NCBI GenBank assembly: GCA_965277595.1 | Contig: CBDIDH010000002.1 | Span: 4,216,001-4,280,000, forward strand | DNA length: 64,000 nt | From: CBDIDH01 sp965277595 | GTDB taxonomy: Bacteria > Planctomycetota > Planctomycetia > Isosphaerales > Isosphaeraceae | Direction of reading: 5' to 3' | The notes under the pieces: generated by a model | The model's database searches: none | Seen by the model: the letters and a program-made list of their open reading frames with translations, nothing else | Told to the model about the DNA's origin: nothing | In this document: positions 1-8,328 of the stretch, piece after piece | How the letters are laid out: every line of letters starts with the position of its first letter | Numbering within the stretch: position 1 is the stretch's first letter | Translations under genes and position numbers: made by a program

Positions 1-22
1 GTTCACGGAAGTCTCCGTGAAC
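1..22. terminator. Perfect 9-bp stem-loop at left edge
   Basis: GTTCACGGA (1-9) and TCCGTGAAC (14-22) are exact inverted copies around a four-base loop. It lies about 40 bases beyond the stop codon of the minus-strand oxidoreductase, so it may help end that transcript. What lies beyond position 1 (a T tract or not) cannot be seen, so the terminator call is inference. Confidence 0.4.
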
Positions 23-62
23 GGCCGTGTGGCAGTTCAATGCAGCGCAGCCAGGGAAGGGC

Positions 63-1592
63 TTAGGACTTGGCGGGATCTTTACCGTCGACCCAGTCAC
101 CGCCGAGCTTCTGGTAGTCGGGCGGGGTGAGGGTGGAGCCTTCCTCGCCAGCATGCCAGCCGATGACCTGGTTGGGCTTGCCGTGGTGGTGGCTGCGGTG
201 TTCCCACTGCTTGGCCCACTTGTCGTCGGCATTCGAGACCTTGCCGGTCTCCTTGTCGAAGTAGTAGGCGCGGCCTTCGCGGTACGACTGGACGCCAAGG
301 TTGACCGTGGCGATCGCGGCGTGGCCGGTCTCGGCCGGGCAGAGGGTTTCCTGGTTCCGCGACCGGACGCACTCCATGAAGTGGTTCCAGAGAGCCCTGG
401 TATCGTCCTTGGGCTGATCGGGCTTGTGACGGTCGCCTTCTTCGCCCTTGTTGGCGCCCGGAGGGGCGGGACGGCCGTCGATCTTCTGAGCGGCGACGGT
501 GAAACCGTCGGCGGGCGAACCCCCAAACCGGATCGTTCCCGTGTGGCCGCGGATCACCTCGCCAAGCTGGACGTCGTTGCCCATCGTCGCCGAGATGATG
601 ACCTGGCAGCCTTCATCGTAGTCGGCAACGACCGTGGCAACGTCGGGAACGTCGCGGCCGTCGTATTCGAGATACAGGCCGCCGGCGCCGACGACCCGAC
701 GCGGGTAGCGGACGCCCATCGCCTGGATCATGTGCGTGAGCTGGTGGACGAAGAGGTCGGTGTACATGCCGCCGCCAAAGTCCCAGTAACAACGCCACTG
801 AGCATACCGGGCGCGGTTGAAGGGCTGATCCGGCGCGAGACCGAAGTCGGTTCCCAGGAACATCTTCCAGTCGACCGTCTTGGGATTCATGTCCTCGGTC
901 AGGCCATAATACCGCCACTGGCCGACGTTGCTGTTGCGGTAGTAGCTGGTCTGGCCCTGAAGGACGTGGCCGATCTTGCCGGCGGTGATCATCTCATTGG
1001 CCATCTTCCAGCGCGGGTCGGCGGTGGACTGAACGCCGACGGTGAAGACCTGGCCGGTCTTCTTGACCGCGTCGACGATGGCCTTGGCCTCGTCGATCGT
1101 GTGGGTCATCGGCTTTTCGCAGTAGACGTCCTTGCCCGATTCGAGCGCGGCGACGGCCATCTTGCCGTGCCAGTGGTCGGGCGTCGCGATCACGACGGCG
1201 TCGACGTCCTTGCGGTCGAGGATGCGACGGAAGTCCTTGGTGACAGCCTTCTTGTCGTCGGTGTCAAGGCCGCAGCGCTTGGCCGAGGGGTAAAGGCCGC
1301 GGGGCTCGCTTCCCTTGCCTTCCTTGTTGTATTTGGTGGGGCCGCCGTCCCAGACGTCGCAAACGCCGACGATATCGACCAGCTTTTCCTCGCGCTTCAT
1401 GTCGAGGAGGACGCCGATGTGGGCCTGGGCGCGACCGCCGGGGCCGAGGATCGCGAAGTTGATCCGCTCGTTCGCCCCCTTGACCTTGCCGATCGCGGGG
1501 TGAGCCAGCGAAGCCGAGGCCAGGGCAGCGCCGGTCGCAAGGCCCGCGGTCTCCAGGAATCCGCGGCGTGTCAACGCATTCATTTCGGTCAT
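63..1592 (-). CDS. Tat-exported Gfo/Idh/MocA family oxidoreductase
   Basis: This is a 509-residue NAD(P)-dependent oxidoreductase of the Gfo/Idh/MocA type, probably acting on a sugar or inositol-like substrate in the periplasm. The start at 1592 gives a twin-arginine signal: TRRGFL at residues 8-13, then an alanine-rich helix to about residue 32. A Rossmann dinucleotide-binding start (FAILGPGGR) lies near residues 46-54, followed by TPDHWHG at 137-143 and the family EKP motif at 159-161. A second in-frame ATG three codons on is also possible. An open frame continues upstream to 1727, but it would bury the Tat signal. Planctomycetes carry many paralogues of this family, so the substrate is unknown. 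No partner gene is adjacent. Confidence 0.9.
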   Translation of the reverse strand: MTEMNALTRRGFLETAGLATGAALASASLAHPAIGKVKGANERINFAILGPGGRAQAHIGVLLDMKREEKLVDIVGVCDVWDGGPTKYNKEGKGSEPRGLYPSAKRCGLDTDDKKAVTKDFRRILDRKDVDAVVIATPDHWHGKMAVAALESGKDVYCEKPMTHTIDEAKAIVDAVKKTGQVFTVGVQSTADPRWKMANEMITAGKIGHVLQGQTSYYRNSNVGQWRYYGLTEDMNPKTVDWKMFLGTDFGLAPDQPFNRARYAQWRCYWDFGGGMYTDLFVHQLTHMIQAMGVRYPRRVVGAGGLYLEYDGRDVPDVATVVADYDEGCQVIISATMGNDVQLGEVIRGHTGTIRFGGSPADGFTVAAQKIDGRPAPPGANKGEEGDRHKPDQPKDDTRALWNHFMECVRSRNQETLCPAETGHAAIATVNLGVQSYREGRAYYFDKETGKVSNADDKWAKQWEHRSHHHGKPNQVIGWHAGEEGSTLTPPDYQKLGGDWVDGKDPAKS

Positions 1593-2138
1593 CGTTGGGG
1601 ACTCCGGGTGGAGGTGGTCAGGTCGGAGGGCACGACCCGGCGAATCACTCTCGGCCGTAAAAAAGGCCCGAGCCACGGTCGATTCCGGTCGGAAACTGCC
1701 GCGGCCTGCCTCTCGTTCATGACTCATTCGCCGAAAGCACTTTGGACCACACTATCGGTCCCGAGAGACTCGGTCAAGGATCTGCCGCGACCCTTCAGGG
1801 CCAATTCCTTCTCGATGCTGAGGAAGCGAGGTTCGAAGACACCATCAATCAAAAACCGCTTTTTGCCGTCGTGTCCCCGAGAATCACGGCACAGCCTCGT
1901 CGCCGATCGAAAAAAATTCTAAGATAATTCCGAATCCGTGCGTTGTTTGTCTGGGTATGGAATTTTAAAAGCTTTCCAAGATTTCCAGGGCCACGGCGAA
2001 CCTTTTTGAAACGGCGCGCGTTTAACATAGTAGCTGCACCCACGATTGCATTGCCGGGGTTGACGGACGGGCGTTCGTGAGTGAGACTTAAAGAGTGATG
2101 AAAGAACAGGCCCCGATAACAGACCCTCTTGAGGTTTC
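1593..2138. other. Gene-free divergent intergenic region (546 nt)
   Basis: This gap separates the minus-strand oxidoreductase from the plus-strand SRPBCC gene and must hold the promoters of both. The part around 1900-2050 is clearly AT-richer than the surroundings (runs such as AAAAAAATTCTAAGATAATT). I see no convincing conserved protein, RNA or repeat here. Confidence 0.5.
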
Positions 2139-2609
2139 ATGCGTTTTGTCAAGGAGACCCGAATCGCGGCGCCTCCCGAGCGGGTCTTTGCGTTTCATGA
2201 GAGTCCCGGGGCGCTTCAGAGGTTAACGCCCCCCTGGGAAAAGGTTAAGGTGGTGGAAGGTGGAGATTCGATCCGGCCAGGGAGCCGGGTGGTGCTCAGG
2301 ACGAAGGTCGGACCGTTTCCGTTAACCTGGGTGGCTGAGCACACGGAGTATGAGCCGGGTCGGATGTTCGCCGACACGCAGCGGAGCGGACCGTTTGCAC
2401 GCTGGGACCATCATCACTGGTTTCTCGACGATGGGCAGGGGGGAACCATCCTCCGCGATGAAGTCGACTATGAGCCCCCTTTCGGAGTGTTGGGGCGACT
2501 CCTGGCGGGTCGGTTCCTCGAAAAGAAGCTGAGCAAGATGTTTGATTACCGGCATACCTTGACCAAGCAAGTCGTCGAATCTGACGACTCTTCCGGCGTC
2601 CCCGCGTGA
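2139..2609 (+). CDS. SRPBCC-fold ligand-binding protein
   Basis: This 156-residue protein has the layout of the polyketide cyclase/START-like (SRPBCC) family. It opens with a first beta strand MRFVKETRIAAPPERVFAFH, the family signature in which a strand leads into a helix. It continues with PPWEKVKVV, then paired strands ending WDHHHWF and GTILRDEVDYEPP, and a C-terminal helix from about residue 125. Such proteins bind hydrophobic ligands in a central cavity; the ligand here is not evident. No signal peptide is visible, so it is probably cytoplasmic. It stands alone: the flanking gene upstream is divergent and the next gene starts over 200 bases downstream. Confidence 0.8.
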   Translation: MRFVKETRIAAPPERVFAFHESPGALQRLTPPWEKVKVVEGGDSIRPGSRVVLRTKVGPFPLTWVAEHTEYEPGRMFADTQRSGPFARWDHHHWFLDDGQGGTILRDEVDYEPPFGVLGRLLAGRFLEKKLSKMFDYRHTLTKQVVESDDSSGVPA

Positions 2610-2950
2610 CGCCTCGCCTCCCGGGGCGGCTGTTCGGAATCGGTACTGACCGATGCCTTGAGTTGGTTCGATCGATCGAACGTTAACAAGCGTCTCGCCC
2701 CGAGGAAAGGGACGACGCCATGCGGTCCCGCCTTGGTGGCGGCGTTCCGACCGAGAAGTTTTCGGGTGGATGAGGGGTCGAGGTGGTTTTCACCTGTCGC
2801 CCGTCCGTCGTACAAGGGTAGGATAATACGATGTCACTCGTCGTGGGTTCCACGGAGAGTCATGGTGGTCAACCTGAAAAGGGGCAATCCACCGGACGAA
2901 CGGCTGGCAAACCGTCCCCCCCCAAACCCGTCGGTCATGGTCCCAGGAAT
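2610..2950. other. Intergenic region with a 16-bp palindrome
   Basis: No gene is supported here. GTTCGATCGATCGAAC at 2666-2681 is a perfect palindrome, followed directly by GTTAAC (2682-2687). An ATG at 2831 with AGGA seven bases upstream (2820-2823) is an alternative start for the next gene. The 40 codons it would add have weak third-position GC compared with the genes around, so I left them out. Confidence 0.45.
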
Positions 2951-3964
2951 ATGCCATCGAAAACCGTTCAATGCACGCACTGTGGGGTCGTCCTGAACCT
3001 GCCCGAGAAGGTGGAGGGGCGGCGTCTCAAGTGCCCGAAATGCGGCGAGAGATTCCATGTCGGGTCTGGTCCAGCCGGTGACAAGGCGGTCGCCTCGCCC
3101 AACGACCAACATTCCGGCAACAATAACGATCCCGACTCGTCGCTCTTGCTGTCGAGCCGGTCGAGCCTGGGCGACCTGCCCGTGATGCCGACGAACGGTG
3201 GCGGTAACCTCGGCGAGACCTTTGAACTGCCGCTCTTGAGCGATCCCGAAACGCCAAGTCGACCCGCCGCCACACCGCCGGGCGCGGCGGGCGGAGGCGA
3301 GGCCGCCGATGCCCTGGCTCTGTTTGACGATTCGCCCAAACCGCGACGCAAGAAGACCGGAGCGGAGGCCCGAGCCAGCGCCCGGCGTTGCGACTGCGGC
3401 GGGGTCGTGCCCGTGGGCATGTCGATCTGTCAGCGGTGCGGGCTCGACCTGGATACCGGAGCCCGGGTGGACCTGGCCGACGATCTCTCGCCGCCGCCTC
3501 CTCCGCCGCCTCCAGGACCGACGATCATCATGTCGGTCATCGGTTCGCTCTGCGCGGCGACCGCATTGGCGCTGGCCGGTTTCGCGACTTATGAGTGGAA
3601 CCGAGGCGTTTCCGGGGCGATCTATTTCATCCCGATCGCCCTGTTCGGAATCTACGCGGCCTTGCAGTTCCTGCGGGGCAAGACGGCCAAGCTGTTACTG
3701 GTCGCGCTGGCGCTGGGCGCGCTGGTTGACCTGACCTTCATGATTGGCGCTCCGATCATTAACGCCATGAACGAGACAGCCCCCGTTGAACGGCAGTTGT
3801 CGCCCAACGACGACGCCGAGCTTGAGCGCGAAATCATCAAACCCTATGCCGAGCGGCTTGATACCGACCCGATCTTCAAGGGAATCGCCCTCCTTTTCGT
3901 GTACGCCGGGGTTTCCATCTATCTGATCTCACCGGGCGTTCAACAGCACATGCGTAGGGTCTGA
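2951..3964 (+). CDS. Zinc-ribbon membrane protein, function unknown
   Basis: Taken from the ATG at 2951 this is 337 residues. It opens with a zinc ribbon of the MJ0042-like type common in planctomycetes: CTHC at about residues 8-11 and CPKC at about 28-31. A long low-complexity Ser/Pro/Gly linker follows. Then comes a second ribbon with CDC and CQRC pairs (about residues 145-166), a proline run, and three or four hydrophobic helices covering the last third. The likely arrangement is cytoplasmic ribbons tethered to the membrane. No enzymatic motif is seen. If translation starts at 2831, where a well-spaced AGGA occurs, the protein gains 40 residues of Gly/Ser/Pro-rich sequence. An intrinsic terminator follows the stop. 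Confidence 0.75.
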   Translation: MPSKTVQCTHCGVVLNLPEKVEGRRLKCPKCGERFHVGSGPAGDKAVASPNDQHSGNNNDPDSSLLLSSRSSLGDLPVMPTNGGGNLGETFELPLLSDPETPSRPAATPPGAAGGGEAADALALFDDSPKPRRKKTGAEARASARRCDCGGVVPVGMSICQRCGLDLDTGARVDLADDLSPPPPPPPPGPTIIMSVIGSLCAATALALAGFATYEWNRGVSGAIYFIPIALFGIYAALQFLRGKTAKLLLVALALGALVDLTFMIGAPIINAMNETAPVERQLSPNDDAELEREIIKPYAERLDTDPIFKGIALLFVYAGVSIYLISPGVQQHMRRV

Positions 3965-4000
3965 TGACCTCGCCTTCAAGGCGACCTGAAATCAAAACAA

Positions 4001-4043
4001 AGCCGGCGACCAGGGAACAATGACCCGGTCGCCGGCTTTTTTT
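4001..4043. terminator. Bidirectional intrinsic terminator
   Basis: AGCCGGCGACC (4001-4011) pairs perfectly with GGTCGCCGGCT (4027-4037), and a run of seven T follows on the plus strand. On the minus strand the stem is followed by TTTGTTTT. It lies between two convergent genes and can serve both. Confidence 0.88.
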
Positions 4044-4062
4044 GATGGGAACTTCGAACCCA

Positions 4063-5445
4063 TCAGGCCGTCGCGCTATCGAGTGGGCTCCGCCAGATGG
4101 GTCGGGGCGGGAAGAGGATGCGCGCGGCATCGACCGCGGTATGGGTCGAGGTCTCGAAGCCGTCCTCGGTCGCGGCGAGATCGATCCCCGTGTGCCCCAT
4201 CGCCAGCCGGACGAACGCGGCGGGGCTGAGCGTGAGATGGCGTCGGCTGAGCTTGTCGGGCTCAACCCGCGACCGGCCTGGCGTGGCCTCGACGTGGACG
4301 AGCCAGCGGCGTTCGCCGACCGTCAGGCCAAGTTCTAACGGCAAAGGCACTCCCGACTCGACCGCTCGCCGCGAAAGTTCGGGCAAGATCGACCTGAGGA
4401 ACCGCTCGGGATCGGGCGTGTGATACATCGACGACGAGCCTTCGTACTCATCCTGCTCGACGATCTTGCCCGAGCAGGCGCGAAAGGCTTCCAGAACCGG
4501 GTGATCCGAAGGGGCGTAGGCGATCACCTCGGGATAGGCACGTTCCAGGGCCTCGGCCCGGACCCGTCCGAGCAGGGCGCGAAGCGCCTGCGGGTGCGCG
4601 GGATGGGTGGCGATTTCCAGGATCTTGTGATCCTTGACGAAGGCGTAGCCGCGGACGGCCTCGCCCTGACAGGCGACCCAGATCACATGGGCATACTTCC
4701 GGCCGATCATCCAGCGCCAGTAATCTTCGGAACGCACGACGCTGCCGTTAGTTGTGGCGTATTGAAGCTCATACAGAGCCATCAGGTCGTTCAATTCGAC
4801 CTGCCGCCAGGGGCGGACGTGCCAGAAGCCGCCTCGCCCCTCGATCACGCCGTCAATCACCGCGGGCAAATTGCGGCTGAGGGTCTGGCCGAAGGTCTGC
4901 TTACCACAAACACCCCATCCGAGCGGCTTGTAAAACTGGGGCATCCCGGTTGTGAGCGCCTGAACGTCGAAGCCGGTCTGCCCGGCGCGTTCATCGGCCA
5001 GGCGCATGAGGTTCTGGGCAAACCCTAGGCCCCGATATTCGGGCAGGGTGCCGACCCACATCACGCCATTCAAGGCCAGGCGTTGAGCGCCGTAGCGGAC
5101 CTCGCGGGCGGTCAGGTGGATATGGCTGACGACCCGGTTATCCACCTTGGCCAGAAGGCGTTGTTCGGGCTTGTACGCGGGGTCGCTCAGGGCCCCCAGA
5201 AACGACTCGCGGTCGGGTCCGTGGAAGACGTGCAGAAGGGTCTGATAGACCGCTTCGTGATCGGCCTCGGTGCCGATGCCGAACTCGACGGAGCCTCTTC
5301 GTAGGGGAAGCCGGTGAGCCGGCGCGGGAGCTTTCATCGGGACGATCACCTTCGTTGCGGGACGCGCCGCATTCTTCACGACAGGGGCAACCGAACCTTG
5401 TTCGGCCCGGCCGGGCCGACGTCGCAGGTTATCGCTGATCTTCAT
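4063..5445 (-). CDS. Eis-like GNAT acetyltransferase with C-terminal SCP2-like domain
   Basis: This is a 460-residue protein from the ATG at 5445; an upstream in-frame start at 5475 adds ten residues. After a basic N-terminal stretch of about 45 residues, a GNAT domain shows the acetyl-CoA loop in PEYRGLGFAQNLM (about residues 137-149), preceded by the strand NGVMWVGTL. A second GNAT-like half follows (YWRWMIGRKYAHVIWV), then a C-terminal domain of about 100 residues ending in a sterol-carrier-like region. This tandem GNAT plus SCP2 order is that of the Eis family, which acetylates amines; the natural substrate here is unknown. It is convergent with the zinc-ribbon gene and shares its terminator. 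Confidence 0.8.
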   Translation of the reverse strand: MKISDNLRRRPGRAEQGSVAPVVKNAARPATKVIVPMKAPAPAHRLPLRRGSVEFGIGTEADHEAVYQTLLHVFHGPDRESFLGALSDPAYKPEQRLLAKVDNRVVSHIHLTAREVRYGAQRLALNGVMWVGTLPEYRGLGFAQNLMRLADERAGQTGFDVQALTTGMPQFYKPLGWGVCGKQTFGQTLSRNLPAVIDGVIEGRGGFWHVRPWRQVELNDLMALYELQYATTNGSVVRSEDYWRWMIGRKYAHVIWVACQGEAVRGYAFVKDHKILEIATHPAHPQALRALLGRVRAEALERAYPEVIAYAPSDHPVLEAFRACSGKIVEQDEYEGSSSMYHTPDPERFLRSILPELSRRAVESGVPLPLELGLTVGERRWLVHVEATPGRSRVEPDKLSRRHLTLSPAAFVRLAMGHTGIDLAATEDGFETSTHTAVDAARILFPPRPIWRSPLDSATA

Positions 5446-5587
5446 TTTACGAGGAACGGAGCGGGTTCGCCTCAAGCAAGCGGTCGAATCGTCGGATTTT
5501 TTTCGGGATTGGCAAAAAGGCCGGGGAATTCGACCAACGACCGGAGTTAAAACCGCTTAAAAAGCGAACACGTTTTGGATCTAGCCA

Positions 5588-7213
5588 TCAGTCGTCGCCA
5601 AGTCGAAGACCGGGCAAGGAGTTGCCGAGCGCCTCGCGAAGCCGGCGCCGGGAATGAAGGATCAAGGCGTATTCGCGGCTCCGGGCCAGGGTGTCTCGCT
5701 TCACAAGGCCGATCAATCGGTCGTGATCCTGGGAGAGCGAGGCGCGTTGATCGGTCATGAGCTGCTGAAGCGCCTCGTTGCAGCGGCGGATTTCGTGAAA
5801 GCGTTCGAGGCGTTGAGCATGGCTGGAGATCGGACCGGCGATCGCGACGAGTTTTCGCTCAACCCAGTGTCGGGTCCCGGGATCGGCCAGATTCGAGGGG
5901 GCGAGGTGGCGGTCCGGGTTCCAGGTCAGGTCGCGGGCCTGGCGATCGACCGAGGCGAGGCGTCCTGAAACGGCGGGATCGGCGTTGAGGCCAAGCCAGA
6001 GGGTCATTGAGAGAGTCAGGTAACCGGGGGCCGGACCTGCGTAAAAGCGGTTCGAAATCTCGTCGCCCAGCTCGTCATACTTGGCGCCGCCGATCCCGTG
6101 CAAGAAGAGATCGCCCAGCAATCGGCGGGCAAACATGGTGGTTGTCAGGGCGCGAGTGCGAAGTCGAACGCCCCGGCCGGGGAGGGTCTGGAGTTGCTCG
6201 ACTGCGCAGCAGGCTTCGCGGTCGGGGCTGAGAGGGAGTTCGAGCATTGGTGCGTCATCGCCGCCGATTCGAAGTTCCAGGGTCCGGGCACGCTGGCGGG
6301 CGAAGAGGGGCCGACGCCTCGGCTCGCCCGATCGCCAGGCCCAGAAGGGGGCTTCGAGCCAATCGCCCTGACGTCCGAGCGCGGGGACGGGATGATTCTT
6401 GCTACGGATTCCGTAAAGCGTTCGGTAGCGCGCGAGCGCGTCGTTGTGAACATCCTGAAACCGCGGCAGGTGGGCGAGCAGGTGCGAGGCGAACCAGAGA
6501 AAGCCCTCGGTCTCGCAGACGGTACTAAGAGGGATTTCGAGGTTGTTCACGCCCCAGGCGGCCTCAACGGCGCGTCGGGCGAGGGCGAACCTCAGGCCGA
6601 GTTTGCGGGTCTGAGCCTTGAACCGAAGGGCGTTCGGCCAGAAGAGGTCAAGAACCGGATCGGCCGGTTGGCCACCGAGCGCGGCTCGGGCGCGAGGGGC
6701 GAAGCTGGCGAAGAGATCCTCGTCAACAACGTCGAGGTCTTCGTACGGAGTCTCCCCGGCGCGGCCGTCGAACTCGACCCGTTCGATCCGGATTGAATCG
6801 CCCTCGGCATGGGGCACGCGCACGGTCGACGACTTGGGGATGTCATTGTCGACAATCAGGTTCAGGGCCAGGGCGTTTGATTCCCGGGCGATCGCGGCGG
6901 CGGCGAAGTTCTTGACCCAAACCCCGGGATGAAACAACTCCGGTTGATGGCCGGTCACGACAAGTCTGTCAGCGCTGGCGTTCTCGGGAATCGACGACGC
7001 AAGGCCGTGCTCGGCGAGGAAGGATCGGGCGCGTTCAAGAACCTGGGTTCGGGTCGTCGCGCGGAGCCAGGAAGCGGGTCGGCCCTGAAAATCCTCGTCC
7101 CAGTCGTTGAGCAAGGCGGCGTTGGCCGAGAGCAGCGCGGGGGCTTCGGCCAGGGGGGGCTCGGCGAGGACGGAGCCATCGGCCGAAGGGGCGCGAAGGT
7201 GGTGTGCTTGCAT
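5588..7213 (-). CDS. BshC-like protein of unassigned function
   Basis: The start at 7213 gives 541 residues, close to the usual length of BshC, the cysteine-adding enzyme of bacillithiol synthesis. The resemblance is partial. VTGHQPELFHPGVWVKN (about residues 83-99) matches the position and shape of the BshC glycine/glutamine loop, and LNLIVDNDIP resembles the following strand. A later HGIGGAKYDELGDE segment may correspond to the C-terminal active-site region. Typical BshC residues such as the EDHD motif are not seen, so bacillithiol synthesis is not claimed. The ATG overlaps the TGA of the upstream glycosyltransferase (TGATG at 7215-7211), which argues for translational coupling and a joint role. 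Confidence 0.6.
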   Translation of the reverse strand: MQAHHLRAPSADGSVLAEPPLAEAPALLSANAALLNDWDEDFQGRPASWLRATTRTQVLERARSFLAEHGLASSIPENASADRLVVTGHQPELFHPGVWVKNFAAAAIARESNALALNLIVDNDIPKSSTVRVPHAEGDSIRIERVEFDGRAGETPYEDLDVVDEDLFASFAPRARAALGGQPADPVLDLFWPNALRFKAQTRKLGLRFALARRAVEAAWGVNNLEIPLSTVCETEGFLWFASHLLAHLPRFQDVHNDALARYRTLYGIRSKNHPVPALGRQGDWLEAPFWAWRSGEPRRRPLFARQRARTLELRIGGDDAPMLELPLSPDREACCAVEQLQTLPGRGVRLRTRALTTTMFARRLLGDLFLHGIGGAKYDELGDEISNRFYAGPAPGYLTLSMTLWLGLNADPAVSGRLASVDRQARDLTWNPDRHLAPSNLADPGTRHWVERKLVAIAGPISSHAQRLERFHEIRRCNEALQQLMTDQRASLSQDHDRLIGLVKRDTLARSREYALILHSRRRLREALGNSLPGLRLGDD

Positions 7214-7929
7214 CAACAACAGCCCCCGACGACTTCCAGCCCGGCGCACTGCATGGCGTCTTGAAAGACCTGACGATAGTGCTTGAGCCGATAACCCGCG
7301 TCGTCGAGCGAGCCGCCAAAGGCCCGCGATTCATCAAGGTAAATCAGCGGAACGGGAACCTCGACAACCGTCATTCCCTCCGCGGCGGCCTGAACCCAGA
7401 CCTGCAAGGGCATCGCGTAACCGTCATCAGTGATCTCAAAGCGCTTCAGGGCCGACGTCCGGTACGCCTTGAACCCGCAAAAGGCGTCGGTGACGTTCAG
7501 GCTCAGACATTCATTGATCCAGCGCGTGACCTCGACGTTGATCCGCCTGCGTTCTTCAGGAGGGATCTGGCTCGGATCGAAAACCTGTAAGTAACGGCTT
7601 CCCGAGACGAGATCGGCCGAGTCAAGTCGGGCGGCGATCATCGGGATCAAGGAAGGCTCATGCTGGCCGTCGCAATCGATCGTGACGAGGCCGTCGTAAC
7701 CCCCTTCGATGGCTCGGCTAAAGGCACTTTGAAGCCCCGCGCCGTAGCCTCGGTTTCGCGGGTGGCGAATCACCTGGATCGTTGGGAAGGCGTTGAGCAG
7801 GTCGGGCGTCCGGTCGGTCGACCCGTCATCGACAACGAGCACATCGTCGGCGAATCGGAGGACCTCCGTGAGGACGGGCGTGAGGTGGGCCTCTTCGTTA
7901 TAAACCGGGATCGCGGTGAGCACTCGCAT
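7213..7929 (-). CDS. Family 2 glycosyltransferase, DPM1/polyprenyl-phosphate type
   Basis: This 238-residue GT2 transferase starts at 7929 (TAIPVYNEE at residues 4-12). It shows VVDDGSTD at about residues 32-39, the metal-binding DCDGQHEP near 84-91 and GSRYL near 110-114, which is the pattern of dolichol-phosphate-mannose-synthase-like enzymes. No C-terminal membrane helices are present, so it is the short soluble form. It probably moves a sugar from a nucleotide donor to a lipid carrier. Its stop overlaps the start of the BshC-like gene by one base, so the two form an operon. A start at 7962 is open but has no support from family alignment. Confidence 0.85.
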   Translation of the reverse strand: MRVLTAIPVYNEEAHLTPVLTEVLRFADDVLVVDDGSTDRTPDLLNAFPTIQVIRHPRNRGYGAGLQSAFSRAIEGGYDGLVTIDCDGQHEPSLIPMIAARLDSADLVSGSRYLQVFDPSQIPPEERRRINVEVTRWINECLSLNVTDAFCGFKAYRTSALKRFEITDDGYAMPLQVWVQAAAEGMTVVEVPVPLIYLDESRAFGGSLDDAGYRLKHYRQVFQDAMQCAGLEVVGGCC

Positions 7930-8328
7930 CGACGACCAGTCTCCCGACGGTCCACGCTTCACGGAAGTTACGCTTCGCCCTATTGGGACCTTCGCATTCT
8001 AGTCGGGGCGGACACTAAGTCAACGAGCCGAGCCGACGACCGCCAGTGTGTGCCGATTCTCTGAAGCTTCACGAAGGCAAAACAAACCCAACGACGATAA
8101 CCAGGGAACCCAATTCGCCCGGAACGAACCCATCTTCCTTGCCAGTTCCGCTTCCAGGGACATCGATCGGTCGTTTTTGGGTCGGGATGAGGTCTTTGAC
8201 GCCTCTGTTCGACCCCCTTGACCGACCCGTCGAAGAACTTCTAGCATAAGGCGTACCTCTCGCTCCCTGGCGAGGGCGTCCGTCCTTCATATTTTCCCTC
8301 TCCATTATCTATCGCGGCGCTCCTTCCG
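7930..8328. other. Divergent intergenic region (399 nt)
   Basis: The gap lies between the minus-strand glycosyltransferase and the plus-strand 1049-residue protein. Apart from the candidate plus-strand promoter at 8218-8247, I see no gene, RNA or repeat in it. Confidence 0.5.
8218..8247 (+). promoter_or_regulatory. Candidate sigma70-type promoter
   Basis: TTGACC (8218-8223) and TAGCAT (8242-8247) are separated by 18 bases, about 80 bases upstream of the start at 8329. The match is five of six and four of six to the consensus. It is a pattern match only. Confidence 0.4.

Noticed and set aside
27..1922. A 631-codon plus-strand open frame antisense to the Tat oxidoreductase
   Set aside because: It is a high-GC shadow frame with no recognisable motif, while the minus-strand frame has a Tat signal, Rossmann motif and EKP motif.
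4044..4064. Small hairpin GATGGG/CCCATC just after the terminator at 4001-4043
   Set aside because: The six-base stem overlaps the end of the acetyltransferase gene and has no T tract. The neighbouring 11-bp stem explains termination.
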